A DNA stretch of 64,000 nucleotides from Streptomyces phaeofaciens (lineage in GTDB: Bacteria; Actinomycetota; Actinomycetes; Streptomycetales; Streptomycetaceae). A model generated the notes under the pieces. That model saw only the letters and a list, made by a program, of their open reading frames with translations, searched no databases and was not told where the DNA came from. Shown here in pieces: positions 42,387 through 50,750 of the stretch. Positions within the stretch are counted from its first letter, which is position 1. Each line of letters begins with the position of its first letter. Both the position numbers and the translations under genes were made by a program. The stretch spans positions 124,001 to 188,000 of the forward strand of contig NZ_BMSA01000003.1 of assembly GCF_014648915.1 (NCBI RefSeq), written 5' to 3'.

Positions 42387-43931
42387 TCATCGGACCGTCG
42401 CCCCGAACGCTGTACTCACCGCTGGGATCCCGCCCTCACCGGGCTTCCACGTCTGCGTCGGCGCGCTGCCCGTGGCCGCGTTCCAGGGAAAACCGTGCAC
42501 CGCGCGGCCGTCGGCCGGGCCGTAGGGAACGCCCACGTACAGCAGCGACGGGCTCGCGCCGAGACTGATGCCCGCGTAGGTCCGGGGCGCCGGTCCGGAA
42601 GGGATGCCGTTGCCGGGCTCGATCCAGGAGTCCGCGGCGCCGGGGGCGCCCAGCATCGAGAAGAGCTGTACACCGCCTGCCTCCGGGGCTTCCTCCGCCG
42701 ACTCCTCACCGGGCACACCCACGGCCAGGCGCATCGTGGCTGCCGTGCTCACCACAGCGGGGGTGGTGTTCACCGCTGCGAGCTGCTGGCCGAAGTGGTC
42801 GCCGGCTTCGGCATCGCCTTCTACGGCCCCTTGGGCGCTCTCGACGTTCTGGTCGATCCGGTTGAGTTGAACGACTGTTCCATCGGCCTTGACGTGATAA
42901 ACGTGCACCGCTCCGGCATCCACGACAGTTCCCACGTCCTCCCCCGGCACCCCCACGGCGAGAAGCGTGTCGGTGACGGCGGTCGCCCCCGACGGCCGGT
43001 AGGGAGCCAGCGTGAGGGCAGCGCCGTACTCGTCGTCCGCCTCAGCCGGGTCGTCCGACAACGTGGCGTCCTGTCTCAGGCCGAAAAGCTGGTCCGGGAT
43101 CCCGTCCGTGTTGATCGACGGCCGGAAGACGTGCAGCCCGCCCGCGAAAGCAGTCGCCCCCGTGCTCTCACCGGGCACCCCGACCGCGAAGAACCGGTCT
43201 GTGCCGGCGATCGAGGCCCCGAACCGGTCGTACGGCTCGGCGTCCTCCCACACCCCGACGCTGTCCTGATGGACGTTCACCGCGTTGTAGGCAGTCCCAT
43301 ACACGTAGCCGAGCGCGCCCACATCGGATCCGGCGGCCCCGTCCTCGCCCGGAATGCCGATCGCCAGATAGGGATGGCCGGTCGTCGACGTGCCAGCACC
43401 CAACGCGTAGCCGAACCAGTCGTCGGTCTCGGGGACGTCGGCCAGCGGCTGGGTCGCGCCCTGGACGAAGTTCTTGCTGGGGACGGCCGACCCCACCGCA
43501 TCGGTCGCGCCGAAGACGACCTGGACGTAGCCCGCGTCCTTGACTGTGCCGACGTCCTCATAGGGAATTCCGACAGCCAAGTCGCTGCACCCGTCCTTGT
43601 TGGCGTCGTACACCGCCAACGACAGCCCGAAGCGGTCCCCGGTCTCTGGAGCGTCGGCCACATTCGTCGTGTCCTGGGAGATCTCAACGACTCCCTTGTT
43701 GTCCCCCAGCACGATGTGGACAAGCCCCGCCCGCTCCTTGCCGGACACCGTGGCGTCCGGGTCGGCGATTGCGGTGTCCTGAATCCCGTCGCCGTTGAAG
43801 TCGGACGGTGTGCCCGCCGTGCAGGCGGCCGCTGCCGCTGCCTGGCTGCCCCCGGTCCCCAGTCCCAGCCCGAGCAGTGCCGCGACCACCGCCCCGGTGG
43901 CACCGCGCCGCCAAGCCCACTTCGCCGACAT
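42387..43931 (-). CDS. Secreted FG-GAP (integrin-alpha-like) repeat protein
   Basis: 514 residues from the ATG at 43931, with a strong GGGGGAGGGG site. Signal peptide: RRGATGAVVAALLGLGLGTG, then SQAAAAAAC. Repeated FG-GAP blades: DFNGDGIQDTAIADPD and DANKDGCSDLAVGIP (calcium-binding DxNxDG loops), with recurring GDRFG, DWFGYAL, AVGVPGE and AIGIPGED blades, about seven in all, consistent with a beta-propeller. It ends 68 bases before the LamG gene with no terminator seen, so the two probably form one transcript. Role inferred: extracellular adhesion or scaffold. The ligand is unknown. Confidence 0.85.
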   Translation of the reverse strand: MSAKWAWRRGATGAVVAALLGLGLGTGGSQAAAAAACTAGTPSDFNGDGIQDTAIADPDATVSGKERAGLVHIVLGDNKGVVEISQDTTNVADAPETGDRFGLSLAVYDANKDGCSDLAVGIPYEDVGTVKDAGYVQVVFGATDAVGSAVPSKNFVQGATQPLADVPETDDWFGYALGAGTSTTGHPYLAIGIPGEDGAAGSDVGALGYVYGTAYNAVNVHQDSVGVWEDAEPYDRFGASIAGTDRFFAVGVPGESTGATAFAGGLHVFRPSINTDGIPDQLFGLRQDATLSDDPAEADDEYGAALTLAPYRPSGATAVTDTLLAVGVPGEDVGTVVDAGAVHVYHVKADGTVVQLNRIDQNVESAQGAVEGDAEAGDHFGQQLAAVNTTPAVVSTAATMRLAVGVPGEESAEEAPEAGGVQLFSMLGAPGAADSWIEPGNGIPSGPAPRTYAGISLGASPSLLYVGVPYGPADGRAVHGFPWNAATGSAPTQTWKPGEGGIPAVSTAFGATVR

Positions 43932-44244
43932 GGACCCCTCCCCCTTGCCATGCCCCTGACATAACAGAAGGTGGCCCGGCCCGCAGAGCCCCCACGCTTC
44001 CCCCGCCACCGGCACAGCGTTCACCAACTAAAGAGACGATAAAGAAAGTCAAGAGATCATCTCTTTACATGGAGTGCACACACAACACCTTTCCGTCACC
44101 CTCAAAGGTGACAACAATCACAGAATTCACACACGTTTCCTCAAGGGAGGTCATGGGTAACTACGCGCCGCGCCCCGACCCCGCAGCCCCCGCGCCCCGG
44201 CCCGTATGCTCGCCGGACGTAGGCAGACACCGGAAGGCGAACAA
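43932..44244. other. Divergent intergenic region, FG-GAP gene / acetyltransferase
   Basis: 313 bases with no gene and, between ~44020 and 44160, the most AT-rich stretch in the window. It must hold the promoters of both divergent units. It contains AAGAGA half-sites and a GTCACC inverted repeat (separate entry). No confident -35/-10 pair was identified. Confidence 0.6.
44031..44112. promoter_or_regulatory. Candidate operators: AAGAGAT palindrome and GTCACC inverted repeat
   Basis: AAGAGAT-C-ATCTCTT (44051-44065) is a perfect palindrome. A third half-site AAGAGAC lies at 44031, exactly 20 bases upstream of the left arm (two helical turns). A separate perfect repeat GTCACC-6-GGTGAC is at 44095-44112. 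I infer regulator binding. The regulators are unknown. Confidence 0.4.
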
Positions 44245-44847
44245 GTGAACTACAGGGTCCAGCCCAGCGCTCAGGTCGACGACAGTGCCGAGATCGGCGC
44301 CGGCAGCAGCGTCTGGGACCTCGCGCAGATCCGCGAGGGTGCGCGCCTCGGTGAGGGCTGTGTGATCGGCCGGGGGGCGTACGTCGGCTCGGGTGTGCGC
44401 ATGGGTGACAACTGCAAGCTCCAGAACTACGCGCTCGTCTACGAGCCGGCCGAGCTGGGCGACGGTGTCTTCATCGGCCCGGCCGTGGTCCTCACCAACG
44501 ACCACAACCCGCGTTCCGTGGACCCGGACGGCAAGCAGAAGCGCGGCGGCGACTGGGAGGCCGTCGGCGTGAAGATCGCCGACGGGGCGTCCATCGGCGC
44601 CCGTGCCGTGTGCGTCGCGCCGATCACCATCGGCCGCTGGGCGATGATCGCCGCCGGCGCCGTCGTCACCAAGGACGTCCCCGACTTCGGCCTGGTCGTC
44701 GGCGTCCCCGCCCGCCGCATCGGCTGGGTCGGCCGGGCCGGCGTCCGCCTGACCGAGCGGGACGGCGAGAACGGTGTGTGGGAGTGCCCGCAGACGGGCG
44801 AGCTGTACGACGAGAAGGACGGCGTTCTCGCGGAGCGCGGCGCCTGA
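44245..44847 (+). CDS. WbpD-like amino-sugar N-acetyltransferase (left-handed beta-helix)
   Basis: 200 residues from the GTG at 44245, with GGAAGG 8 bases upstream. Hexapeptide-repeat fold throughout (SAEIGAGSSVWDLAQIREGA, GCVIGRGAYVGSGV), with TNDHNPRSVDPDG carrying the active-site loop and a C-terminal RRIGWVGRAG. It closely fits the WbpD/WlbB class, which acetylate the 3-amino group of UDP-2-acetamido-3-amino-glucuronate. The other three enzymes of that route are encoded on the opposite strand at 46.2-52.9 kb. The tail after residue 165 (CPQTGELYDEK) resembles a rubredoxin-like knuckle with one Cys only. Confidence 0.85.
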   Translation: MNYRVQPSAQVDDSAEIGAGSSVWDLAQIREGARLGEGCVIGRGAYVGSGVRMGDNCKLQNYALVYEPAELGDGVFIGPAVVLTNDHNPRSVDPDGKQKRGGDWEAVGVKIADGASIGARAVCVAPITIGRWAMIAAGAVVTKDVPDFGLVVGVPARRIGWVGRAGVRLTERDGENGVWECPQTGELYDEKDGVLAERGA

Positions 44848-44906
44848 TCCTCGCGGCCAGGGCCTGCCGTTCGGATCATGCCGCGCGTCGCGGGGTGTGG
44901 CAGCCC

Positions 44907-46163
44907 CTAGCCGACAGGTCGTGGCTCCGGTTCTCCCGCCTGGTGCCACGTCCAGTGTCGTTGCACCGCCAGCGGCAGCCCCAGGACCACCGGCATCCAC
45001 ATCAGCACGCCGAGCCGGTCCGCCTCCTGGGCGAGGGGATGGTCGGTGATCACGAACGCGCCGGTGAGGGCGGTGGCCGTGACGAGCCGGCCGAGGCCGT
45101 CGCCGTAGCGGGACAGGGCCCATGCCGCGAGGGCCGTGAGCAGCAGGAAGTAGGGCAGGGCGGCCTGCCGGGCGGTCCAGTCCGTCCAGAAGCGGCCGGC
45201 GAGGCCCAGCAGATCCGCCCAGGGGTCGGGCACCGCCGGGGCGGTGAAGTGGCGCGTGAAGGTGTCCTGGAGCGTCACCTGTGAGGACGGCAGCGCCAGC
45301 GCCTTCATCGCCACGGCCACCACGGCGACCGTCGCGGCCGACAGGCCCGCCAGGATCGCCGTGCCCCGGTGGCGCAGTCGCACGGAGAAGCACAGCGTGC
45401 CCGCCGCGGCCACCGCCGTGAAGGCGGCCAGGACGAGGACCGACGAGTAGCGGGTGAACCCTCCCGCCGCGTAGGCGAGCGCCGTGCCGGCCGCCGCCCC
45501 CGGCAGGGACCGGTGCCTCAGCAGCGACAGACCGCCCCACAGCACGCCGAGCGTGCACACCGTGAACAGCCCCTCGCTCAGGGCCTGGTCGCTCCACCAG
45601 CCGAGCGGGGTGGCGAGAAAGGCGACCTGGCCGGTGAGGGCGGCCGTCCGGTTCAGCCTGGCGCCCCGTCTCAGCAGACCGAGGACCAGCAAGGAGCCGC
45701 CCGTCGCCGTGAGCAGGCCCAGCAGCCGCATGCCGTCCAGCACGCCGAGGGCTCCGACGAAGGGGGCCGCGAGGAGCGGGTAGCCGGGGCGGGCGGCGAA
45801 GATGGCCTGGTAGCGGGAGTCGGACGTGGTGATGTCCTCGGCCTTCGCCCACTTCCGCACGCACGAGCGGTTCGCGGCGGTCTCCAGAGCCTGCTCGCTC
45901 GTCCGGACCGTCGGCCGCAGCCGCTCGTCGTGCGCCTCGCGCCGAGCCCGGCTCACGCAGTAGGCGTCGAGCGCCGTACGGTGCGCCTGCGCACGCGAGT
46001 CGCCGAGGTACTGCTCGGCGGCACGGGCGTACCGGTAGGAATCGGGGAAGAGCGTCCATCGGGAGCCCGCGGTGAGCTGGAGGACGGCGTACAGCGCGCA
46101 GACCAGCAACGGGAGGGCGGCCCGCCGTAGGCGGACGCGGGTGGCGGTACGGGCGTCGGACAC
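44907..46163 (-). CDS. Multi-span GT-C-like membrane glycosyltransferase
   Basis: 418 residues from the GTG at 46163, with GGGGGACC 6 bases upstream. About nine membrane segments (LPLLVCALYAVLQLT, LLGLLTATGGSLLVLGLL, ALPYFLLLTALAAWAL). After the first helix a loop contains FPDSYRYARAAEQYLG, the Asp/Tyr pattern of GT-C enzymes that use polyprenyl-phosphate sugars. Cys-containing loop: DAYCVSRARREAH. It ends a minus-strand operon with two cytosolic glycosyltransferases and sugar-nucleotide enzymes. Inferred to act outside the membrane on the glycan; alternatively it is a transporter-like polymerase. Confidence 0.7.
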   Translation of the reverse strand: MSDARTATRVRLRRAALPLLVCALYAVLQLTAGSRWTLFPDSYRYARAAEQYLGDSRAQAHRTALDAYCVSRARREAHDERLRPTVRTSEQALETAANRSCVRKWAKAEDITTSDSRYQAIFAARPGYPLLAAPFVGALGVLDGMRLLGLLTATGGSLLVLGLLRRGARLNRTAALTGQVAFLATPLGWWSDQALSEGLFTVCTLGVLWGGLSLLRHRSLPGAAAGTALAYAAGGFTRYSSVLVLAAFTAVAAAGTLCFSVRLRHRGTAILAGLSAATVAVVAVAMKALALPSSQVTLQDTFTRHFTAPAVPDPWADLLGLAGRFWTDWTARQAALPYFLLLTALAAWALSRYGDGLGRLVTATALTGAFVITDHPLAQEADRLGVLMWMPVVLGLPLAVQRHWTWHQAGEPEPRPVG

Positions 46164-46236
46164 GTACGGGTCCCCCGGGCACAGGAAACGGTCCCGGCCG
46201 ACCGGCCGGGACCGCATCCTACGACGGGTGGCTGTG

Positions 46237-47520
46237 TCAGCCCCCGATGACCACCCGCCGGACGCCCTTCCAGGCCTCCGGGTCGGTGGTGCGGCGGCCG
46301 TCGACGAGGACCGTGACGTCCGGCAGGTCGGCCGGGGTCAGGGTGCGGTACTCGGCGTGGTCGGCCTGGAGGATCGCCGCGGTGACCTTCTCACCGGCGT
46401 GCGGGGTGAGGCCGTGCGCGGACAGTTCCTCGGCGGTGTACATCGGGTCCGAGACGAACGGGACCGCGCCGCGCGCCTTGAGCGCCTCGACGGTCGGGAA
46501 GACGCCGGAGAAGGCCGTCTCCTTCACGCCGCCGCGGTAGGCGGCGCCGAGGACGAGGACGCCCACGCCGGTCAGGTCGCCGTAGGCCGCCGCCAGCAGG
46601 TCCACCGCGTACTCCGGCATCGCGGCGTTCGCCTCACGGGCGGAGCGCACGACGGTCGCCGCCGGGTCGTTCCACAGGTACATCCGCGGGTAGATCGGGA
46701 TGCAGTGGCCGCCGACGGCGATGCCCGGCTGGTGGATGTGGCTGTACGGCTGCGAGTTGCAGGCCTCGATGACCTTCTTGACGTCGATGCCGTTGCTGTC
46801 GGCGAAGCGCGCGAACTGGTTCGCCAGGCCGATGTTGACGTCCCGGTAGGTCGTCTCGGCCAGCTTCGCCAGCTCGGAGGCCTCGGCGGTGCCCAGGTCC
46901 CAGACGCCGTTGGCCTGCGGCAGGTCGGCGCGCTCGTCGAAGTCGAGGACCTGCTCGTAGAACTCCACGCCACGGGCCGCCGACGCCTCGTCGATGCCGC
47001 CGACCAGCTTGGGGTAGCGGCGCAGGTCGGCGAAGACCCGGCCGGTGAGCACGCGCTCCGGGGAGAAGACGAGGTGGAAGTCCTCGCCCGCGGTCAGGCC
47101 GGAGCCCTCGGCGAGCATCGGCGCCCAGCGGGTGCGGGTGGTGCCGACCGGGAGGGTCGTCTCGTAGGAGACCAGCGTGCCGGGCTTGAGGCCCTGCGCG
47201 ATCGCCTTCGTCGCGGAGTCCATCCAGCCGAAGTCCGGCGTGCCCTCGGCGTCCACGAACAGCGGGACGACCACGACGACGGCGTCGGACTCGGCGACCG
47301 CGGACGCGGTGTCCGTGGTCGCGCTCAGCAGACCGGCGTCGACGGCCTGCTTCAGCTTGACGTCCAGGTCGTGCTCACCGGGGAACGGCTCGACGCCGGC
47401 GTTGACCAGCTCGACGACCTTCTCGTTGACGTCCGCGCCGATGACCCGGTGGCCCTTGGAGGCGAACTGCACCGCCAGCGGGAGCCCGATCTTGCCGAGC
47501 GCTACTACACAGATGTTCAT
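46237..47520 (-). CDS. Nucleotide-sugar dehydrogenase (UDP-GlcNAc/ManNAc 6-dehydrogenase class, WbpA-like)
   Basis: 427 residues from the ATG at 47520. NAD-binding N-terminus ICVVALGKIGLPLAVQFASK (usual GxGxxG is AxGxxG here), VSYETTLPVGTTRTRWAP, catalytic region YPRMYLW preceded by AVGGHCIPIYP (nucleophilic Cys), and a C-terminal UDP-binding domain VGVLVLGAAYRGGVKETAFS. Two-fold NAD oxidation of C6 converts UDP-N-acetylhexosamine to the uronate. In context (WbpB-, WbpE- and WbpD-like genes) it is the first step toward UDP-GlcNAc(3NAc)A. A ManNAc variant cannot be excluded. Confidence 0.88.
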   Translation of the reverse strand: MNICVVALGKIGLPLAVQFASKGHRVIGADVNEKVVELVNAGVEPFPGEHDLDVKLKQAVDAGLLSATTDTASAVAESDAVVVVVPLFVDAEGTPDFGWMDSATKAIAQGLKPGTLVSYETTLPVGTTRTRWAPMLAEGSGLTAGEDFHLVFSPERVLTGRVFADLRRYPKLVGGIDEASAARGVEFYEQVLDFDERADLPQANGVWDLGTAEASELAKLAETTYRDVNIGLANQFARFADSNGIDVKKVIEACNSQPYSHIHQPGIAVGGHCIPIYPRMYLWNDPAATVVRSAREANAAMPEYAVDLLAAAYGDLTGVGVLVLGAAYRGGVKETAFSGVFPTVEALKARGAVPFVSDPMYTAEELSAHGLTPHAGEKVTAAILQADHAEYRTLTPADLPDVTVLVDGRRTTDPEAWKGVRRVVIGG

Positions 47521-47529
47521 GGAGGGTCG

Positions 47530-49173
47530 CTACTTCTTCCTTTTGGAACGGGACTTCAGTTTCCGGACAAGGCCCCCCAGCGCTCGCCGGACGACGGTCC
47601 TCTTCGGGGGGTTCAGCTGGGCGGTGTCGATCACCACACGCCCCTTGGGGTTGACCACGGCCGACGCCCGGTAGGGATCGCCGTCCCGGCCCCACCTGCG
47701 GGCCAGCGGCATGGGCAGATCCTTGCCGCGCACGGGGATCTCGTACGTCGATCCGGCCACGTCCAGGTACACGCGTACGCCGCGCTTGCCGGTGACGAGC
47801 TCCAGCGGGACCCGGGCGTGCAGCACGCTGGCGGCGCCGTCCGCGGCCGGCTCCACCGTCGTCTCCCCCACGACGGGGGCGAGTTCGTGGTCGTCCTTCA
47901 GCCGGCGCGCGGCCGCCTTGTCCGCCGACTTGGGCATGGCCCCCTTGACCAGCCGCAGCGCGGCGCCGTCCACGTCGCCGAGGACCGGCACCCGTACGGA
48001 CGCCGTGTAGGCGAGGGACTCGCCCTGCTGCTCCCAGCCGGAGGCCACCAGTTCGGTGCCCTTGGCGAGGCGGCCAGGGACGGCCTCCCCGATCAGCTCG
48101 TAGACGCGGTCGGGGACCCCGACGAGCGCGTCGCGGAAGCCCGGGTAGCGGGCGTAGGCACGCGTGCCGTCGAGGACGAACGGGGGCGCCCCGTGCTCCT
48201 TCTCCGAGGAGATCGCCTCGGCCAGCTCGTCGACCGCGCCCGCGCGCGCGAGGGCGATCCGCACCCGGCGCTTGACGTCCATCGCGTCCCGGACGGCGTC
48301 GGTGAAGTACACGTCGGCGAGCCGCGCGATGCCCGCGCAGAGCTGTCGCTGCAACTCCCGGTCCAGGGACGGGAAGTCGTCCTGGACGAGCTTGGCGAGC
48401 TCCCAGGTGAAGTGGCGGCGCAGGACGGCGTCGCGCTCCTCGCCCGCCTCGATGAGGCCGGCCGTGAAGTCCATGATCTCCGCCGCCGCCCGCAGCCGCG
48501 CCAGATGGTCGGCGCGGTAGGTGATGTTGCTGGCGTCGCCCCGCTTGACGGCGTAGTAGCAGGTGTAGTCGGCCACCACCGAGATCTTCCGCGCGCGGAC
48601 GCACGCCTCGATGGTGAACGGCTGGTCGCTGCCCACCGGCAGGTGCTCGGGGAACCGCAGGTGGTGCTTCTCGACCATCTCCCGCCGGAACAGCTTGGTG
48701 TTGGCGAGGGTGAACGGCAGCGCCGAGTCGGTCAGACCGACGTGCGCGGCGTTCTCCTTGTACAGCTGCTGGTGCACGTACCGGCCGTTGGTGCCGACCA
48801 TCTTGCCTATGACGACGTCGGAGTCGTTCTCGTCGGCGCACTTCACCATGCGCTCCAGCGCCTCCTCGCCGAGGAAGTCGTCGGAGCCGATGAAGTACAC
48901 GAAACGGCCGGTGGCCACGTCCAGCGCACGGTTGCTGGGCGCGGCCGGGCCGCCGGAGTTCGGCTGGTGGATCACCTTGACGGTGTCCGGGTACAGCGCC
49001 GCGAACCGGTCCAGTTCGCGGCCGCTGTCGTCGGTGGAGCCGTCGTCGACGGCGACGACCTCCAGGCGCTCTCTGCCGATGCTCTGCCCGATCAGGGAGT
49101 TCAGGCACTCCGTCAGGTAGGGCATCGTGTTGTACACCGCGACGACGACGCTGACGTCCGGTGCGGCGCTCAT
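47530..49173 (-). CDS. Family 2 glycosyltransferase with C-terminal extension
   Basis: 547 residues from the ATG at 49173, with GGAGGCGGGAG in front. GT-A motifs: VSVVVAVYNTMPYLTECLN, VVAVDDGSTDDSGRELDRF, NSGGPAAPSNRAL and YFIGSDDFLG (DxD region). After the GT domain a beta-rich domain (~residues 350-520) ends in a basic tail KLKSRSKRKK. It is paralogous to the GT2 at 18804-20033. ATGA overlap with the GT4 gene implies translational coupling. It lies 9 bases before the dehydrogenase gene. Donor and acceptor unknown; expected to add a sugar to the amino-uronate polymer. Confidence 0.87.
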   Translation of the reverse strand: MSAAPDVSVVVAVYNTMPYLTECLNSLIGQSIGRERLEVVAVDDGSTDDSGRELDRFAALYPDTVKVIHQPNSGGPAAPSNRALDVATGRFVYFIGSDDFLGEEALERMVKCADENDSDVVIGKMVGTNGRYVHQQLYKENAAHVGLTDSALPFTLANTKLFRREMVEKHHLRFPEHLPVGSDQPFTIEACVRARKISVVADYTCYYAVKRGDASNITYRADHLARLRAAAEIMDFTAGLIEAGEERDAVLRRHFTWELAKLVQDDFPSLDRELQRQLCAGIARLADVYFTDAVRDAMDVKRRVRIALARAGAVDELAEAISSEKEHGAPPFVLDGTRAYARYPGFRDALVGVPDRVYELIGEAVPGRLAKGTELVASGWEQQGESLAYTASVRVPVLGDVDGAALRLVKGAMPKSADKAAARRLKDDHELAPVVGETTVEPAADGAASVLHARVPLELVTGKRGVRVYLDVAGSTYEIPVRGKDLPMPLARRWGRDGDPYRASAVVNPKGRVVIDTAQLNPPKRTVVRRALGGLVRKLKSRSKRKK

Positions 49174-50750
49174 GCTCCCGCCTCCACCGGTCTGCGCTCG
49201 GCCGCCGGACGGACCGCGCTGCCGGGGACGAGCCGGGTGTACACCTTGTCGAGCAGGTCGGCCTGGGCCTCCCAGGTCCACTCGTCGAGCAGGCCGTCGC
49301 GGTCGTACACGTCCCGGTAGCGGTCCGCGTCGCCGAGCACCGACTTGACGGCGCGTACGTAGTCCTCGATGTCCTCGGCCCGGAACACCTCGCCCTGGCC
49401 AGTGCTCTGGACCATCTCGCCCATCGTCTTCACGTCACTGACGACCAGCGGCAGCCGGGCGTGGGAGTACTCGAAGAACTTGGTGATGAGGGCGATCTCG
49501 TGGTTCGGCCAGTGGTGGATCGGGATGACCCCGAGGTCCGCCGAGGCCAGGAACGGCACCACCTGGTAGTGCGGCACGTACGGCAGGATGTGCAGCCGGT
49601 CGGAGACGTCCAGCTCCTCGGCGCGCTCGCGCAGGGTGCGCATGTACTCGGACTCGGTGTTGAGCACGACGAACGCGGTGTGCACGTCCGGAAGCTGCGG
49701 CAGCGACTCGACCATGATGTCGAGGCCGCGCTGCGGGGCGGCGGCACCGCTGTACACGGTCAGCGGCACGTCGCGGCCGATGCCGCACAGTTCGCGCAGG
49801 TCCGGGACCGGCTCGGCGGCCTGCTCCGGGGAGATCTCCGCGTCGGGCGCGTTGAGCACCACGGCGGGGCGCTCCGTGAGCGAGTGCCGCTCCTGGAGCA
49901 TGCCGGCGAGGGTGTCGGACACCGTGGTCACGGCGTCCGCGTACCGCGAGTACTCCAGCTCGTGCGCGCACTGGGCGATGTGCCAGCGCGGGTGCGAGTT
50001 CCACGGCTTGATGCCGGGGAGGAACTCGTGGGCGTCCCAGACCAGCTTGACCTTGCGGCCGCGGGACCGGGCGCGCAGGGTGGCGCGGGCGCCGACGCCC
50101 AGCATCCGGAAGTCGTTGGCGTGGATCAGGTCCGGGTTCAGCTCGTCGATGACCTTGCCGTACGCCAGCTCCATGTCCCACAGGTGCGGGTCGAGCCTGC
50201 GCCAGCTGCGGGTGCCCATGGTCTTGTGCCAGAACGCGGTGGTGAACCGGTCCAGCGGGCCTTCCATCTCCTTGCGGCTCTTCTCCAGCTTGGCGGTCTT
50301 GCGCGCCCGCAGGTTCACCCAGTCCTGCACGAACCGGGAGGTCAGCCGCGGCAGCAGCAGCCGCAGCCGGCCCAGGAAGGAGCCGTTCTGCTGGGCGAGG
50401 ATCAGCCGGATGTTGAGATCGGCACGCCACGCCTTGATCTTCTGCCGGCGGAACGCGGCCAGCGGACCGGGCTTGTAGGCCAGCGGCGAGCGCAGCACGG
50501 CCCGGCGGTACTCGTGACGGCGGCGGTGCATGGGACCGGGGACCGGCAGCAGGCGCACCTGCGCCTCACCGATCTCCCAGGTCGTCTCCTGCTTCCCCTT
50601 GCCCTTGCCGAGCAGGACGACGTCCCACCCGGCGGCGGCGGCCGAGCGTGCTTCCTTCTGCACGCGCGAGTCGCCGTTCACCCCGTTGTCGACCAGCATG
50701 ACGATGCGTCCCCGCACCGCCTTCTTCGTCGACGTGTTCTCAGCTGCCAT
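49170..50750 (-). CDS. Family 4-type glycosyltransferase
   Basis: 526 residues from the ATG at 50750. GT-B fold: GRIVMLVDNGVNGDSRVQKE (N-terminal Rossmann), HANDFRMLGVGARATLR and VWDAHEFLPGIKPWNSHP, then a donor-binding half with TVYSGAAAPQRGLDIMVESL, ALITKFFEYSHARLPLVVSD (the Glu of the EX7E-type site) and a C-terminal WTWEAQADLLDKVYTRL. Its start overlaps the oxidoreductase gene by 11 bases, and its TGA overlaps the GT2 ATG by 4. It is expected to use a UDP- or GDP-sugar in the cytoplasm. The specific substrate cannot be read from sequence. Confidence 0.86.
   Translation of the reverse strand: MAAENTSTKKAVRGRIVMLVDNGVNGDSRVQKEARSAAAAGWDVVLLGKGKGKQETTWEIGEAQVRLLPVPGPMHRRRHEYRRAVLRSPLAYKPGPLAAFRRQKIKAWRADLNIRLILAQQNGSFLGRLRLLLPRLTSRFVQDWVNLRARKTAKLEKSRKEMEGPLDRFTTAFWHKTMGTRSWRRLDPHLWDMELAYGKVIDELNPDLIHANDFRMLGVGARATLRARSRGRKVKLVWDAHEFLPGIKPWNSHPRWHIAQCAHELEYSRYADAVTTVSDTLAGMLQERHSLTERPAVVLNAPDAEISPEQAAEPVPDLRELCGIGRDVPLTVYSGAAAPQRGLDIMVESLPQLPDVHTAFVVLNTESEYMRTLRERAEELDVSDRLHILPYVPHYQVVPFLASADLGVIPIHHWPNHEIALITKFFEYSHARLPLVVSDVKTMGEMVQSTGQGEVFRAEDIEDYVRAVKSVLGDADRYRDVYDRDGLLDEWTWEAQADLLDKVYTRLVPGSAVRPAAERRPVEAGA

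Noticed and set aside
46072..49320. Long plus-strand frame opposite the dehydrogenase and GT2 genes
   Set aside because: Mirror of well-supported minus-strand genes; composition is Val/Gly/Asp-rich without motifs.
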